A program made the translations under genes and the position numbers. A stretch of DNA of 64,000 nt, taken from assembly GCF_004114975.1 (NCBI RefSeq), contig NZ_CP030051.1, positions 3,844,001 through 3,908,000 of the forward strand, written 5' to 3'. The notes beneath the pieces were generated by a model. That model made no database searches and was not told the DNA's origin. It saw only the letters and a list, made by a program, of their open reading frames with translations. Source of the DNA: Bradyrhizobium guangdongense. Its GTDB lineage: Bacteria > Pseudomonadota > Alphaproteobacteria > Rhizobiales > Xanthobacteraceae. Positions 40,316 to 48,858 of the stretch are shown piece by piece (positions within the stretch are counted from its first letter, which is position 1; each line of letters opens with the position of its first letter).

Positions 40316-40360
40316 TTGGCGCTCCCTAGCGGAATCGAACCGCTCTCTCCACCGTGAAAG
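40316..40360. repeat. attR: right 45-bp core repeat
   Basis: Identical to 23914-23958 and lying inside the 3' half of tRNA-Glu, from one base past the CCA end to the anticodon loop. The element brought this segment in and restored the gene. Confidence 0.93.
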
Positions 40361-40391
40361 GGTGGCGTCCTAACCGATAGACGAAGGGAGC
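40317..40391 (-). tRNA. tRNA-Glu (anticodon TTC)
   Basis: A 75-nt cloverleaf with encoded CCA. The acceptor stem GCTCCCT pairs with AGGGAGC; anticodon stem CCACC/GGTGG encloses loop CTTTCAC, giving anticodon TTC; the T loop is GGTTCGATTCC. The 3' half is the attachment site of the integrated element on its left, and the gene remains intact. Confidence 0.96.
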
Positions 40392-40618
40392 AAACGCAAG
40401 GCCTGATCGCATCTGGCGACAGGCCCGCTAGCCGTCCGAGTCGAGCCCGGCGGCTTGCAGCGGGCGAACGTATAGTGACCTTTCGGCCCGTGGGCAAGGC
40501 CGTTCCGGAACGCTGTTCTGGCGGCGGTGGATAGCCGGCCCCGGGACTGTTCGGGCCGCGATTTCAACGGTTTCTTAGGGTTCCCCAGGCTAGCGCTGGC
40601 GGGGGAGATTTTTCGCCG

Positions 40619-40873
40619 ATGCCACCGCCCAAGAAGCGCGCAGCCCGCAAGCTGCTGTCGCGGCACGCCTGGATCACGCTCGACGGCGGATTCGCGGCGC
40701 GGCATTGTCTGGTCCAGGACATCTCGGACTCGGGCGCCAAGATCACCATGGACGAGGATGCGAGCCAGCTTCCGGGCGTGATCCGGATGGCCTTTGCGCG
40801 GGACGCGCGGACCGGGCGGAGCTGCCAGGTGATCTGGCGCCGCGGCAAGTCGGCCGGCGTCCGGTTCCTCTAA
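40619..40873 (+). CDS. Single-domain PilZ protein
   Basis: An 84-residue protein consisting only of a PilZ domain. The arginine motif is in KKRAARKLLSR, and the second motif is QDISDSGAKIT (DxSxxG, about residue 37). The last strand ends SAGVRFL. It probably binds c-di-GMP, although the N-terminal RxxxR is displaced from the consensus. It sits 228 bp beyond tRNA-Glu, in backbone sequence. Confidence 0.82.
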   Translation: MPPPKKRAARKLLSRHAWITLDGGFAARHCLVQDISDSGAKITMDEDASQLPGVIRMAFARDARTGRSCQVIWRRGKSAGVRFL

Positions 40874-40926
40874 ACTCCAGGCCAGCCGGATGGCGCCTAC
40901 GGGCGGTCCGGGCTACAAGGCGGGGC

Positions 40927-41175
40927 ATGCGCCTTGCCGTCCTCGCCCTGATCTCCCTCACACTGACCGCCGCGGCCGGGGCCGAGACCCTGCGCCTGCC
41001 AGCGACCGAGCAGCCGCAGTCCGGCAAGACGCTGCCGCTGAAGGGGGCCGCCCCGGGGACGGCGAAGGCGACCAGCTGTGCCGCCTATGGCCGCGGCTTC
41101 TACATGGTCGAGGCCACCGGGACCTGCGTGAAGATCGGCGGCTCGATCAGTGTCGACACGGCGATCCGGCGCTGA
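40927..41175 (+). CDS. Small exported protein resembling the N terminus of rhizobial porins
   Basis: An 82-residue precursor. MRLAVLALISLTLTAAAGA is a signal peptide. The mature part contains SCAAYGRGFYMVEATGTC and KIGGSISVDT, the beginning of the Omp2b-type porin signature (C-x-YGxGFYxxPGTxTCLKIGG). It stops with no beta-barrel. Rhizobial genomes hold such stand-alone proteins, so it may be a functional gene rather than a remnant. Confidence 0.7.
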   Translation: MRLAVLALISLTLTAAAGAETLRLPATEQPQSGKTLPLKGAAPGTAKATSCAAYGRGFYMVEATGTCVKIGGSISVDTAIRR

Positions 41176-41196
41176 GACAGGGCCCACCCCAAAAAC

Positions 41197-41221
41197 ACGA
41201 AAACAACCCCATGCACAGTAG
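41197..41221 (-). repeat. 25-bp dispersed repeat, copy 2
   Basis: Exact reverse complement of 6040-6064, between the small exported protein and the GST gene. Confidence 0.7.
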
Positions 41222-41297
41222 AAGCGGGGTGCGGCCGAACCAGCGCGGCCAACGCAATTCCGTGCGCTCCCACCGCACCTTGGGCCGCCTCGGCGGC

Positions 41298-41936
41298 TCA
41301 CGACATCGGCGGCGCCACGTGCTGGGCGAATCCCACCCGCTTGCCGAGCTCGGCGAGCCAGCGCGTCAGGTTCGGCTGCGCCGGCCTAGTGATGCCCTCG
41401 ACCCCTAACCAGCGCCGCGCATAGGCGCCGACGGCAATATCGGCGAGCGTGAACGCATCGCCCTCCATGAAGGGGCGCGTGGCGAGCTGGCGGTCGGCGA
41501 TCGCCCAGACCTCGGCCGCCGCATCGGCATCCTGCTGCACCTTGATCATGTCGCGCTCGGCGGGCGCGGTGCGCACGATGCCCCAGAACACCGGGCGGTC
41601 GACCGGCTGCACCGTCGACAGCGTCCAGTCGAGCCAGCGGTCGACGCCGGCTCTGCTCTTCGGCGCTTCCGGATAGATCGGCGTGCCGCGCCCATGCGCC
41701 AGACACAGATAGCGCATGATCGAATTCGACTCCCACAGCACGAAGTCGCCCTCGACCAGCGTCGGGATCCGCGCATTCGGGTTCATCGCAAGATAGTCAG
41801 GCTCACGCGTCTTGCCGTATTGCATGCCGGCGTCGATGCGCTGATAGGGCAGGCCGAGCTCGGCGAGGCACCACAGCACTTTCTGCACGTTGACCGAATT
41901 GGCGCGGCCCCAGATCGTCAGCTGTGTGTCCGGCAT
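41298..41936 (-). CDS. Glutathione S-transferase family protein
   Basis: A 212-residue soluble protein. The N-terminal thioredoxin-like domain starts LTIWGRANSVNVQKVLWCL, with the catalytic Ser in NSVNV, and contains the cis-Pro (RIPTLVEG) and glutathione-binding WESNSIMRYL. The C-terminal helical domain (~85-205) contains the conserved FTLADIAVG. It is similar in form to the theta/beta-type GSTs of proteobacteria. The substrate is unknown. Confidence 0.9.
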   Translation of the reverse strand: MPDTQLTIWGRANSVNVQKVLWCLAELGLPYQRIDAGMQYGKTREPDYLAMNPNARIPTLVEGDFVLWESNSIMRYLCLAHGRGTPIYPEAPKSRAGVDRWLDWTLSTVQPVDRPVFWGIVRTAPAERDMIKVQQDADAAAEVWAIADRQLATRPFMEGDAFTLADIAVGAYARRWLGVEGITRPAQPNLTRWLAELGKRVGFAQHVAPPMS

Positions 41937-42127
41937 CGAGCGTCTCCCGCAGCATTTATTTGCCGCGGGTGATAGCGGAAATCGCCGCGAGCAGGCATGT
42001 ACCTTGCCGCGCCCCTCTCATGCAAAAAGCTCCGCTTCGGGAAGCGGAGCTTTCATTGCAGCGCATCAGGCGCGACATCAAGCGTTTGCGCTGGCGCGAC
42101 AAACGCGAAGACGCGTTTGCGCTGATA

Positions 42128-42208
42128 TCAGTGGCCGAAGAACAGCCACAACAGAATGATCACCGGGATCGGCACACCCAGCAGCCACAACAAAATTCCG
42201 CGTCCCAT
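42128..42208 (-). CDS. 26-residue membrane peptide
   Basis: MGRGILLWLLGVPIPVIIL then LLWLFFGH: one transmembrane helix with a central Pro-x-Pro. GAGGAGAACGCG precedes the ATG. Short membrane peptides of this type are conserved in Bradyrhizobium. Function unknown. Confidence 0.65.
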   Translation of the reverse strand: MGRGILLWLLGVPIPVIILLWLFFGH

Positions 42209-42279
42209 CGCGTTCTCCTCCATCGCATTTGTCGGAGGGACAACACGGGCGGGGCGGCCTTGTTCCTGCGGCCCGGCCT

Positions 42280-42732
42280 TTACCAATGGCCGGTGTTGGG
42301 CATCGAAGCCCACGGCTCCTGCGGCGGCTTCGGCTCGCCCTTCTGCAACAGCTCGATCGAGTGCAGGTCGGGCGAGCGGACGAAGGCCATGTTGCCGTCG
42401 CGTGGCGGCCGGTTGATGGTGACGCCGGCCTTCTGCAGCTTCTCGCAGGTGGCATAGATGTCGTCGACCTCATAGGCGAGGTGGCCGAAGAAGCGGTCCT
42501 CGCCGTATGTCTCCTCGTCCCAGTTATAGGTGAGCTCGACCAGCGGCGCGCCGCGCGTCGGCGGCTGCTTCTTCAGCGCCTCGAGATCGTCAGACGAACA
42601 CAGGAACACCAGCGTGAAGCGCCCCTTGTCGTTCTCGATCCGCCGCACCTCCTTCAGCCCCAGCGCATCCTGGTAGAACTTCAGCGCGACATCGAGATTG
42701 CGCACGCGCAGCATGGTGTGGAGATAACGCAT
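42280..42732 (-). CDS. gloA: Lactoylglutathione lyase (glyoxalase I)
   Basis: A 150-residue vicinal-oxygen-chelate enzyme that converts the methylglyoxal-glutathione hemithioacetal to S-lactoylglutathione. It starts MRYLHTMLRVRNLDVALKF with the first metal-ligand His5; the second ligand Glu is in APLVELTYNW (about 70); the third is His in FGHLAYEV, and the fourth Glu is in LHSIELLQK. The C-terminal extension matches GloA. GGGAG precedes the ATG at 42732. Confidence 0.92.
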   Translation of the reverse strand: MRYLHTMLRVRNLDVALKFYQDALGLKEVRRIENDKGRFTLVFLCSSDDLEALKKQPPTRGAPLVELTYNWDEETYGEDRFFGHLAYEVDDIYATCEKLQKAGVTINRPPRDGNMAFVRSPDLHSIELLQKGEPKPPQEPWASMPNTGHW

Positions 42733-42848
42733 GGTTGTTGCTCCCTTGGGGTGGGGTTTTGCTTTGGGCCGGGATGGCGAGGGAGAGATAGCAGGAAAGT
42801 CGCGGGAGGGGCAGGGGGGCTGGAAAACGACAAAGACGGGACTCGTCT

Positions 42849-43412
42849 TTAGAAACGCCGCTCCGCCGGGACGCACTGAAATTGCGCCTCGTTCGTAACG
42901 CCTAGGTTCTTGAGCCTAGGGCACGAAAACTCGTTGATCACGAAGTTGCATTCGGCTGGTTTCCCACCTCTAATCATGGGCATCCGGCCGTTGCACGCGC
43001 TCCATGGAATGCGTTGTTCGCACATATCCAAAAGAAGAGCTTTCGAGCTGTTGGACGGGTGGTTGGAGTAACTCATCTCGCCCGTCACTCGATTCAAAAC
43101 GAGTTGATCGAATCCATTGTCCTCTCGCCGCGCAACAGCGACATAGGTGACGGTGTCAATCTGCTCAACCGCGTAGTTGTCCTGGCCGGTCCAGTCCATG
43201 ACCAGGGTCTTAGCGACACCGTTCACGCTTTTAATTACGAGGGGACGTTCCTTTGTGAATTTTGTGGAGCAGATGTAGAACGCATCATCGGTGGTTACAG
43301 GTTGCTTATCGGCCTTCGAAGTGCCGCCACTGTTCTGCCACAGCGGATAGACGAAGATGGAGGCCCCAAGGCCAACAGCTAATCCAATGAGGAGACCAAC
43401 AATCAAACGCAT
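42849..43412 (-). CDS. Hypothetical exported or membrane-anchored protein
   Basis: A 187-residue protein. MRLIVGLLIGLAVGLGASIF is a signal anchor. The periplasmic part has several cysteines (FYICSTKF, MCEQRIPWSAC, ECNFVINEFSC, FQCVPAE) likely forming disulphides. A beta-rich core includes VKSVNG-like strands. Composition is less GC-rich than the backbone. Function unknown. It borders the accessory stretch 43.4-45.1 kb. Confidence 0.65.
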   Translation of the reverse strand: MRLIVGLLIGLAVGLGASIFVYPLWQNSGGTSKADKQPVTTDDAFYICSTKFTKERPLVIKSVNGVAKTLVMDWTGQDNYAVEQIDTVTYVAVARREDNGFDQLVLNRVTGEMSYSNHPSNSSKALLLDMCEQRIPWSACNGRMPMIRGGKPAECNFVINEFSCPRLKNLGVTNEAQFQCVPAERRF

Positions 43413-43703
43413 GGATTTCCTCGCAAGCTTCGATGTCTTTAGCTACTGAAGGACAACAGTACCAGCTCGTGTTATGTCGGTTTCAAGCTCAAACTTCTTA
43501 CTCCGCGTGGATGGAGTTGCCGTTTCAAGATTCTCTGAGGACTCCAGACGTGGCACGATCCATTGAAGCCCCGCGGAAGAGGATCTTTGGTAAGCAACTC
43601 TTCGGCGTGATCCTAGTCTACCTTACGATTCGGGAGCGATTGGGTAGTCGGCAACGCAAGGTAGCATAACTTCCGAAGTCGAGTAGAATGGCGCCTTTCC
43701 TGA
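43413..43703. other. Intergenic stretch
   Basis: Nothing convincing is coded. It is of lower GC and could hold the lost 5' end and promoter of the frameshifted gene that follows. Confidence 0.4.
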
Positions 43704-44509
43704 CGCTTTCTATTTGAGGCCACAATAGCTTTCGATACTGCTTACCTCGGTCGATCTCTCGATAACAGGCTTCCTGACTTGTACGACACCGTGACTCGTG
43801 AAGTGAAGGCGCTTCAGAATAAGCACGCCGCCGCAGGGCGATTGAAAAGCGGAGCGACCCTCATTGCCTTCGAAGACATCGCCACCACCCTATTTATATC
43901 GACCGTGGCTGAGGCGTGTAGGTTCACTTTCGAGTTTGCCGGGGGCATGAGCCCGAAGCCCTCGCTTACCTTCAGAATTTCACCAACCGCGTCCAGCAGA
44001 TCGTGATGGCTGAGATAACGGAGAAAGCCGATCGGCTGGGGCTCGGAGCGGTCACGGCCAATCACATCCACAAAGTGCGAACGAAGTTGGATCGGCTTAA
44101 AGAGCAAGCCATGGCCGACTTCTCGCACGGTATGCAAGGGAGCGAGCGCTTGAAAAAGGACCCGGTGGTGAGCGTCATCAACCACCAGACCAACAGTCCT
44201 GGAGCGATTCAGCAAGTCGGGATCGGTGATATTTTCTCACAGACCGCCTTTACGCAAAATCATAACGAACTTGCCGCCACGATTGACCGTGCCCTGGTCT
44301 CGCAGGAGTTTGCCCAGCTCTCACCAGAACAGAAGGAAGCCTTCAGCGATACTGCCGCGGTTGTGAAGGAGGAGGCCGTCAAGGCCGAACCGGACGTTGG
44401 GAAGCTCAAGCGCTGGGGCAGGCGGCTTGTTGACCTAGGGAAGGACTTAGGGATGAAAGTTGCCACGGCTGAGATCGCCCATCTCCTCGCAAAAATGTTT
44501 GGTGCCTAG
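43704..44509 (+). pseudogene. Frameshifted accessory gene with an NSPGAIQQVG motif
   Basis: Two frames together read as one protein. The first (to about 43940) gives DNRLPDLYDTVTREVKALQ and ending TVAEACRFTFEFAG; the second (from about 43943) continues HEPEALAYLQNFTNRVQQ and runs to the stop at 44509. The change lies in the run GGGGG at 43941-43945 and is a -1 shift. A start is missing; TTG 43779 is the only candidate. The C-terminal half contains NSPGAIQQVGIGD, a pattern met in AbiTii-like and other accessory proteins. It may be a real mutation, a sequencing slip or programmed slippage. Confidence 0.6.
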
Positions 44510-45088
44510 ATGGCTGACTCGTTCGAGGAACTGCTCGACTTGTCAGAATTCGATGGGCATTCTCAGGTCGCACGGTTCATCCACAAGGACAGTGACATCA
44601 ACACGTACACCAGCACGTGGGAGTTTGTTTCCTACGCGTATCAGCGGGCCTTCGATGAGCTGGCAAGGAAAGTCTTTGAGGTGGGACGTCACAGGGCGAG
44701 CAACCTGGCTTACCCGCTGTTCTTCCTCGCGAGGCACTCAATCGAGCTTGAGCTCAAGAGCACTATCGCGGAGTATGCAAAAACCGACGAAGTCGAGCCT
44801 GACCTCGCGGGTCATCACCTATTGAACCTGTGGGACCAGCTTGGTGGCTACATGGAACGTTGGGGACTGCCCGCGGACGATGACTGGGGGCGGCTAGTCA
44901 GGCGTCTGCTTTCAGAGATTCAGGAAGCGGACCCGCGCGGCGACCGGTTCCGATACCCGCTTGATATCAAGGGGCGGCCGTTCGAGCGTACGTGGGTCGA
45001 GATTGAAGGTCTGATCCGCGCTCATAACAGCATCACGACGTACTTGGACGGTGGTGCGAACATGCACGCTGAGAAGTACAGAGGGTGA
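44510..45088 (+). CDS. HEPN-like accessory protein
   Basis: A 192-residue helical protein. The region LFFLARHSIELELKSTIAEY (about residues 72-91) resembles the core helix of HEPN-type domains. No clear RxxxxH catalytic motif is seen. It starts on the base after the stop of the frameshifted gene, so the two form a unit. Moderate GC and isolation suggest horizontal transfer. The pair might be a toxin-antitoxin or abortive-infection module, which is inference. Confidence 0.6.
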   Translation: MADSFEELLDLSEFDGHSQVARFIHKDSDINTYTSTWEFVSYAYQRAFDELARKVFEVGRHRASNLAYPLFFLARHSIELELKSTIAEYAKTDEVEPDLAGHHLLNLWDQLGGYMERWGLPADDDWGRLVRRLLSEIQEADPRGDRFRYPLDIKGRPFERTWVEIEGLIRAHNSITTYLDGGANMHAEKYRG

Positions 45089-45120
45089 GAATAGCGTGGG
45101 TAAAGGTCAATTCCAAGATT

Positions 45121-45147
45121 ACGGTGACAGTGCTGGACTGTCACCGT
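45121..45147. terminator. Perfect 10-bp hairpin between convergent genes
   Basis: ACGGTGACAG, loop TGCTGGA, CTGTCACCGT. It sits 33 bp after the HEPN-like gene and 21 bp after the tannase stop on the other strand. It lacks a T-tract but can act as a bidirectional terminator. Confidence 0.55.
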
Positions 45148-45167
45148 ACCTCCGATCGCGTCCATCC

Positions 45168-46787
45168 CTACTTGCACTCAAAACTCCCCGCGCTCTCCGG
45201 ATCGCCCTGGCCCTTGTACTGCGCGTGTTGCGGATAGGCGCAGAGCGGCCGGCTGCGGCCGGGAAAGGCGGGTCCCGTCGCGACCACCGCATCGGGCGCC
45301 TTGCCGTCTTCCACCCAGTTCACGACGGCGCTGAGGAGATCGAAATGGTCGAGCGTTGCGCCGCTCGAGCAGTGACCCATGCCGGGCACCAGGAAGGCCC
45401 GGCTCGATGTCTCCCGCACGCTCTCCATGCCGCCGGACTCTGCCGCCATGCGCTCGTAGTAATTCACGGTGTCGTTGGCCGAGAACCAGGGATCGCTCAC
45501 GCCGTGGTAGAACAGCAGCTTGCCGCCATGGCCGAAATAGCTCGAAAGGTTGGTCCAGTAGGCGGTGTTGGCGAGGCGATCCAACCCGCTCGCGTTGACG
45601 CGGTCTTCGAGTTGATCGACGTTGATGCTTTCCCAGACAGGCGGTCCGACCGGACTGCGCGCGCCCGTGGTCAGGATGCCGGGAATGGCAACGCCTTCGG
45701 CGGCCACGCCGCTGTCCCACGGGTACGGCGGATAGACCTGCGTGCCGCGTGAATTCTTCGGTCCGGCAAAAGCTTTCCTGAGGGCATCGACCTGCGGTGG
45801 CGCCAGGCAGGTGTCGGTCTTGTCGCCCTTGCAGGTGAGGACCTCAGGATCGAATTGACAGGCCTTGGCGTCGAAGATCAGGCCATCCCTAACGCCGTCC
45901 TTGGCGTCGCAGGCCTCGAGGATCGCGTTCGTGATCAGCTTGCGCTCGGCGGCCGAAAAAGTCCTGGCGGGCTCCGGCTTGCCGGACGCATTTTTCGGCG
46001 CGATCTGGCTGAAGGCCGCGTTCGCCCAGGCGAGACCGATATTGGAATTGCCGGTGCGCATCGCAGGCGCGCCTGAAACGATGCCGTCGAATTGTTCGGG
46101 ATAGCGCGCCGATGCCAGCATGCCTTCGCGACCGCCGGTCGAGCACCCCGTGAAGTAGGAATGCTTTGCGGGCTGGCCATAGTAGTGCGCGACGATCGCC
46201 TTGGCGGCCATCGTCACCTTGCCGACGGAGGCAGTGGCGAAGTTGAGCGCGGCTTCCTGGTCTTTCAGGAACGAGGCATCGAACACCGCGCCCTGATGAC
46301 CGCTATCGGTCGAGACGACGGCAAAGCCGCGCGCCAGCGCCGGCACCTCGCCGGCCGCCTGGTAACCCAGCGGCGGCCGGATCGTGCCGTTCAAGCCGCC
46401 GCCGCCCTGAAACAAGAAACGGCCGTTCCAGCGATCGGGCAGGGCGACGGCAAAGCCGATCGCGTAAGGTTTGCCCTCGACGCCCACGCGCTGATCGATC
46501 ACGCCATCCACGCGGCAGTTCGGCGGCAGCGCCATCGACACGGTGGCCGGGGCCGGCGGCGACGGCTGCACGGTCCCCGGCGGGGCCTCCGGCACTTCCT
46601 CGGCCTTGGTGACTGTCGCCGTCGATCCCGGCATCTTCCAGCCGGTCAAGTCGGCGCATTTGAGCGCAGGCGGTATGTTGGCGGAATCGTCGGCGCTTGC
46701 CGGCGAGATCGCGATGAGCATGATGGCCGCGATGAGAGCCGGGAAGGCCATCGCGCCATCAAGCGCCACGTTTCTTTTTCTCCGCAT
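45168..46787 (-). CDS. Tannase / feruloyl esterase family hydrolase
   Basis: A 539-residue exported esterase. AMAFPALIAAIMLIAISPASA is the signal peptide. The alpha/beta-hydrolase core has the nucleophile in FTGCSTGGREGM (Cys-Ser-x-Gly-Gly, the CS-D-HC family pattern). The acid Asp and the His-Cys pair are in YHGVSDPWFSA and VPGMGHCSSG, as in fungal feruloyl esterase B and bacterial tannases. A cysteine pair links Ser and His regions. It probably releases phenolic acids from plant material. ATG 46787 is chosen over 47138. Confidence 0.88.
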   Translation of the reverse strand: MRRKRNVALDGAMAFPALIAAIMLIAISPASADDSANIPPALKCADLTGWKMPGSTATVTKAEEVPEAPPGTVQPSPPAPATVSMALPPNCRVDGVIDQRVGVEGKPYAIGFAVALPDRWNGRFLFQGGGGLNGTIRPPLGYQAAGEVPALARGFAVVSTDSGHQGAVFDASFLKDQEAALNFATASVGKVTMAAKAIVAHYYGQPAKHSYFTGCSTGGREGMLASARYPEQFDGIVSGAPAMRTGNSNIGLAWANAAFSQIAPKNASGKPEPARTFSAAERKLITNAILEACDAKDGVRDGLIFDAKACQFDPEVLTCKGDKTDTCLAPPQVDALRKAFAGPKNSRGTQVYPPYPWDSGVAAEGVAIPGILTTGARSPVGPPVWESINVDQLEDRVNASGLDRLANTAYWTNLSSYFGHGGKLLFYHGVSDPWFSANDTVNYYERMAAESGGMESVRETSSRAFLVPGMGHCSSGATLDHFDLLSAVVNWVEDGKAPDAVVATGPAFPGRSRPLCAYPQHAQYKGQGDPESAGSFECK

Positions 46788-46908
46788 CGTTCTTCCCTGA
46801 CGTTTCCGGATTTTATTATGGTGCACCTGACGAACGGCTGGCCGCCGACGATCATCGTGAATGGTGAAAGCCGTCTGAACCCTTGTCAAGCCAGCGCGAC
46901 TAAGCTGC

Positions 46909-47541
46909 ATGATCAGGACAAAGACGCGCGTCTGGCTGCTGCTTCTCCTTTTCGCGATCCCTGCGAACGACTGCTCCGCGCAGACTGCGCCGCCGCCACT
47001 CGACGAACATGCATTCGAGCGCGCGCCGCCGACGGTCGTGAAGGGATTGGCGACCCGCTTTTCGCTGGGCGCATTCGCCGGCCGCTTCGAGGAGACGCGG
47101 CTCGGTGAGGTCCGCGATGCCGTGGGCCAAGGAACCATCCAACATCAGGGCGACGCTGGAGATAGCATCTATTGGCTGTGTTATCGGCGCGCGAAGGATC
47201 GATTGTGGGTCGTCTCCAGCGGAGAGATGGGCGGCCCGGATCATCTCGTCACGGAGATCGTCGAAGAGCTCACCGAGAAAGACGGGAGGACGTCGACGGA
47301 TTGCGCCATCATACCGGACAAGTTCTCGCCCGTCGTCGTCGACGACAAGCTGCATTTGGGCATGTCGCGTCAGGAGGTCATCACGGCGCTCGGACCACCG
47401 TCGAAGTCGGAAGCTGCTCAGATGGTGTATTCTCACGAGGGAAAGCTCGCACACGGCTTCGACGAAACCGCCTGGCTCATTCTCGGATTTCGTGAGGACA
47501 AGCTCGTGTCCATGCGCGGCGGCAAGACCACGACGAATTGA
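46909..47541 (+). CDS. Exported hypothetical protein with an SmpA-like repeat motif
   Basis: A 210-residue precursor. VWLLLLLFAIPANDCSA is a signal peptide, and the Cys may be lipidated. The mature domain is mixed alpha/beta; HLGMSRQEVITALGPPSK resembles the BamE/SmpA-type repeat. No active site is visible. It is divergent from the tannase, sharing a 121-bp promoter region. Function unknown. Confidence 0.7.
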   Translation: MIRTKTRVWLLLLLFAIPANDCSAQTAPPPLDEHAFERAPPTVVKGLATRFSLGAFAGRFEETRLGEVRDAVGQGTIQHQGDAGDSIYWLCYRRAKDRLWVVSSGEMGGPDHLVTEIVEELTEKDGRTSTDCAIIPDKFSPVVVDDKLHLGMSRQEVITALGPPSKSEAAQMVYSHEGKLAHGFDETAWLILGFREDKLVSMRGGKTTTN

Positions 47542-47896
47542 AGTGGTTGCGAGCAGCGCTCCTGCTTCACAGCGCGATGCTGGCGACAAGCGCTCGCTCC
47601 CGCACCAGCCCCATTACATACCCCAGCTTCTCAACCACCTTCGAAACGACAGTGCATCCGCAAACTCAACCCATCCTATGCGCTTGCGGCGTATGCACGC
47701 GAAAGCATCTTTCTTACCTGTTCGGGCTGATGTATCGTCAGGTCGAGCCGCCAACGAGGTGTGCCGAAATCTCGTCGGTTACCGGCGGCCTTTATGCCCA
47801 CGGCGGGCAAGACCTTCATCATTATTCGCAAGCCCGGCGTCGTGACGACCAGCTCGTCGCGGCCGGATATTTCATGATTTCAGAAGGAATTCAGCC
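47542..47896. other. Intergenic region, about 355 bp
   Basis: No gene or clear repeat seen. The downstream GYD gene has AAGGAATT about 9 nt before its ATG. Confidence 0.5.
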
Positions 47897-48232
47897 ATGC
47901 ATTTCTGTCTCACAGGGCAATACACGCCGCGTGCTCTCAGTGCGATCCTGGAAAACCCCGCGACCAATCGCCAGGAAGCGGCAGCAAAGTTGATCGAAGC
48001 CGCCGGTGGAAAGCTGGTGTCGATGTACAGCGTTGCCGCTGACGGGCCCGGCGTTCTCGTGATCTTCGACGTACCTGACCCGAGCGCAGCACCGGCGATC
48101 TCGGGGCTGACCGTCACCACAGGTGCGCTGCAGAACGTGAAGCTGACGCGGCTGTTCACTCAGGACGAGATCAAGCAGGTGCGGCAGAATGCAGTCAAGC
48201 TGCGCGGGTCCTACAAGCCGCCGGGCAGCTGA
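47897..48232 (+). CDS. GYD-domain protein
   Basis: A 111-residue ferredoxin-like fold protein of the GYD family. The first strand FCLTGQYTPRALSAILE and the region EAAGGKLVSMYSVAADGPG, then VLVIFDVPDPSAAPA fit the family. GYD proteins are common in rhizobia, but their function is unknown. It starts after a good ribosome-binding site. It is followed by convergent PilZ. Confidence 0.85.
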   Translation: MHFCLTGQYTPRALSAILENPATNRQEAAAKLIEAAGGKLVSMYSVAADGPGVLVIFDVPDPSAAPAISGLTVTTGALQNVKLTRLFTQDEIKQVRQNAVKLRGSYKPPGS

Positions 48233-48321
48233 TTTCTGTCGTCATTCCGGCAGCCTTGTCGAGCGGCCGCACATCCCTCGAAAGGCCCGTCGCCGGCAGG
48301 CCTTTCAGGAGGGAAAAGGCG

Positions 48322-48639
48322 TTATTTCACCAGCGTCTCGCCTCGGCGCGCTCGCTTCGCGGCCCTGCCGCGATTGATGAACTGAACGCCGATGAACTCG
48401 CCATTGATCCAGGCGAGCTCGCAGTGCCGGTAGGCGAGGCCAATGGGGGACAGCACCAGGAAAAACTCCTTCTGGCCGATATCCGTCACCGCGCCGTCGA
48501 TCACCAGCTTCGCGCCCATTTCGGAGACGTCGTGGATCCGGCAGGCGCGCTGCCATGTACCGTCGATCGCCATGACGCGCGCGTCGATGGGCCGCTCGAA
48601 CGCGACGCGCCTGTCCTTGCGTTGTTCTCCCTCACTCAT
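48322..48639 (-). CDS. Single-domain PilZ protein
   Basis: A 105-residue protein starting MSEGEQRKDRRVAFERPI. The RxxxR motif (RKDRRVAF) and second motif HDVSEMGAKLV (DxSxxG) are both intact, so c-di-GMP binding is likely. The C-terminal tail is basic (AAKRARRGETLVK). ATG 48639 is preferred over 48669. Confidence 0.88.
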   Translation of the reverse strand: MSEGEQRKDRRVAFERPIDARVMAIDGTWQRACRIHDVSEMGAKLVIDGAVTDIGQKEFFLVLSPIGLAYRHCELAWINGEFIGVQFINRGRAAKRARRGETLVK

Positions 48640-48858
48640 CAAGCCCCCGCTGATGATCCCAGGCAGCACTCCAGCCTAGGGCAAGAAGCTTGAACTTCGG
48701 TGAACGGTCGCCCCTGGGAACGAGATCGACATTGGCTCCGGCCGCATCGGCGAGCCTTAGCTTCTGCAGCATCGATTTCCTCGCGCGCGTTAACCAATGT
48801 GAATGCCGGAATCCTGTGCCGCCGGGACCATGCGGCTTTCAAGTCGAGGGGCGTTCCC

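Larger units (their letters stand above)
23914..40360. mobile_element. 16.4-kb integrated element in tRNA-Glu; satellite/PICI-like or defective prophage
   Basis: It is bounded by perfect 45-bp repeats and carries a tyrosine integrase at the attL end, an AlpA-like small regulator, an SF3/D5 replication helicase, a candidate origin, a block of small phage-type genes, a tail-spike-like protein, an HNH-like protein and a leftward right-end operon with a YafQ-like toxin. Capsid, portal, protease, tail-tube and terminase genes were not recognised. Size (12-16 kb class) and the order int - alpA - replication - origin match phage-inducible chromosomal islands and P4-type satellites (established knowledge). 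Whether a helper phage mobilises it is unknown. Confidence 0.88.

Noticed and set aside
39876..40357. Plus-strand genes at the right end of the element
   Set aside because: Frames run through attR and the tRNA, have poor composition, and compete with the minus-strand membrane peptide.
40927..41175. Truncated porin pseudogene
   Set aside because: The gene has an intact signal peptide, start and stop, and short proteins of this form occur alone in rhizobia.
46900..47589. 229-codon minus-strand frame
   Set aside because: Antisense to an exported protein with a signal peptide and SmpA-like motif.
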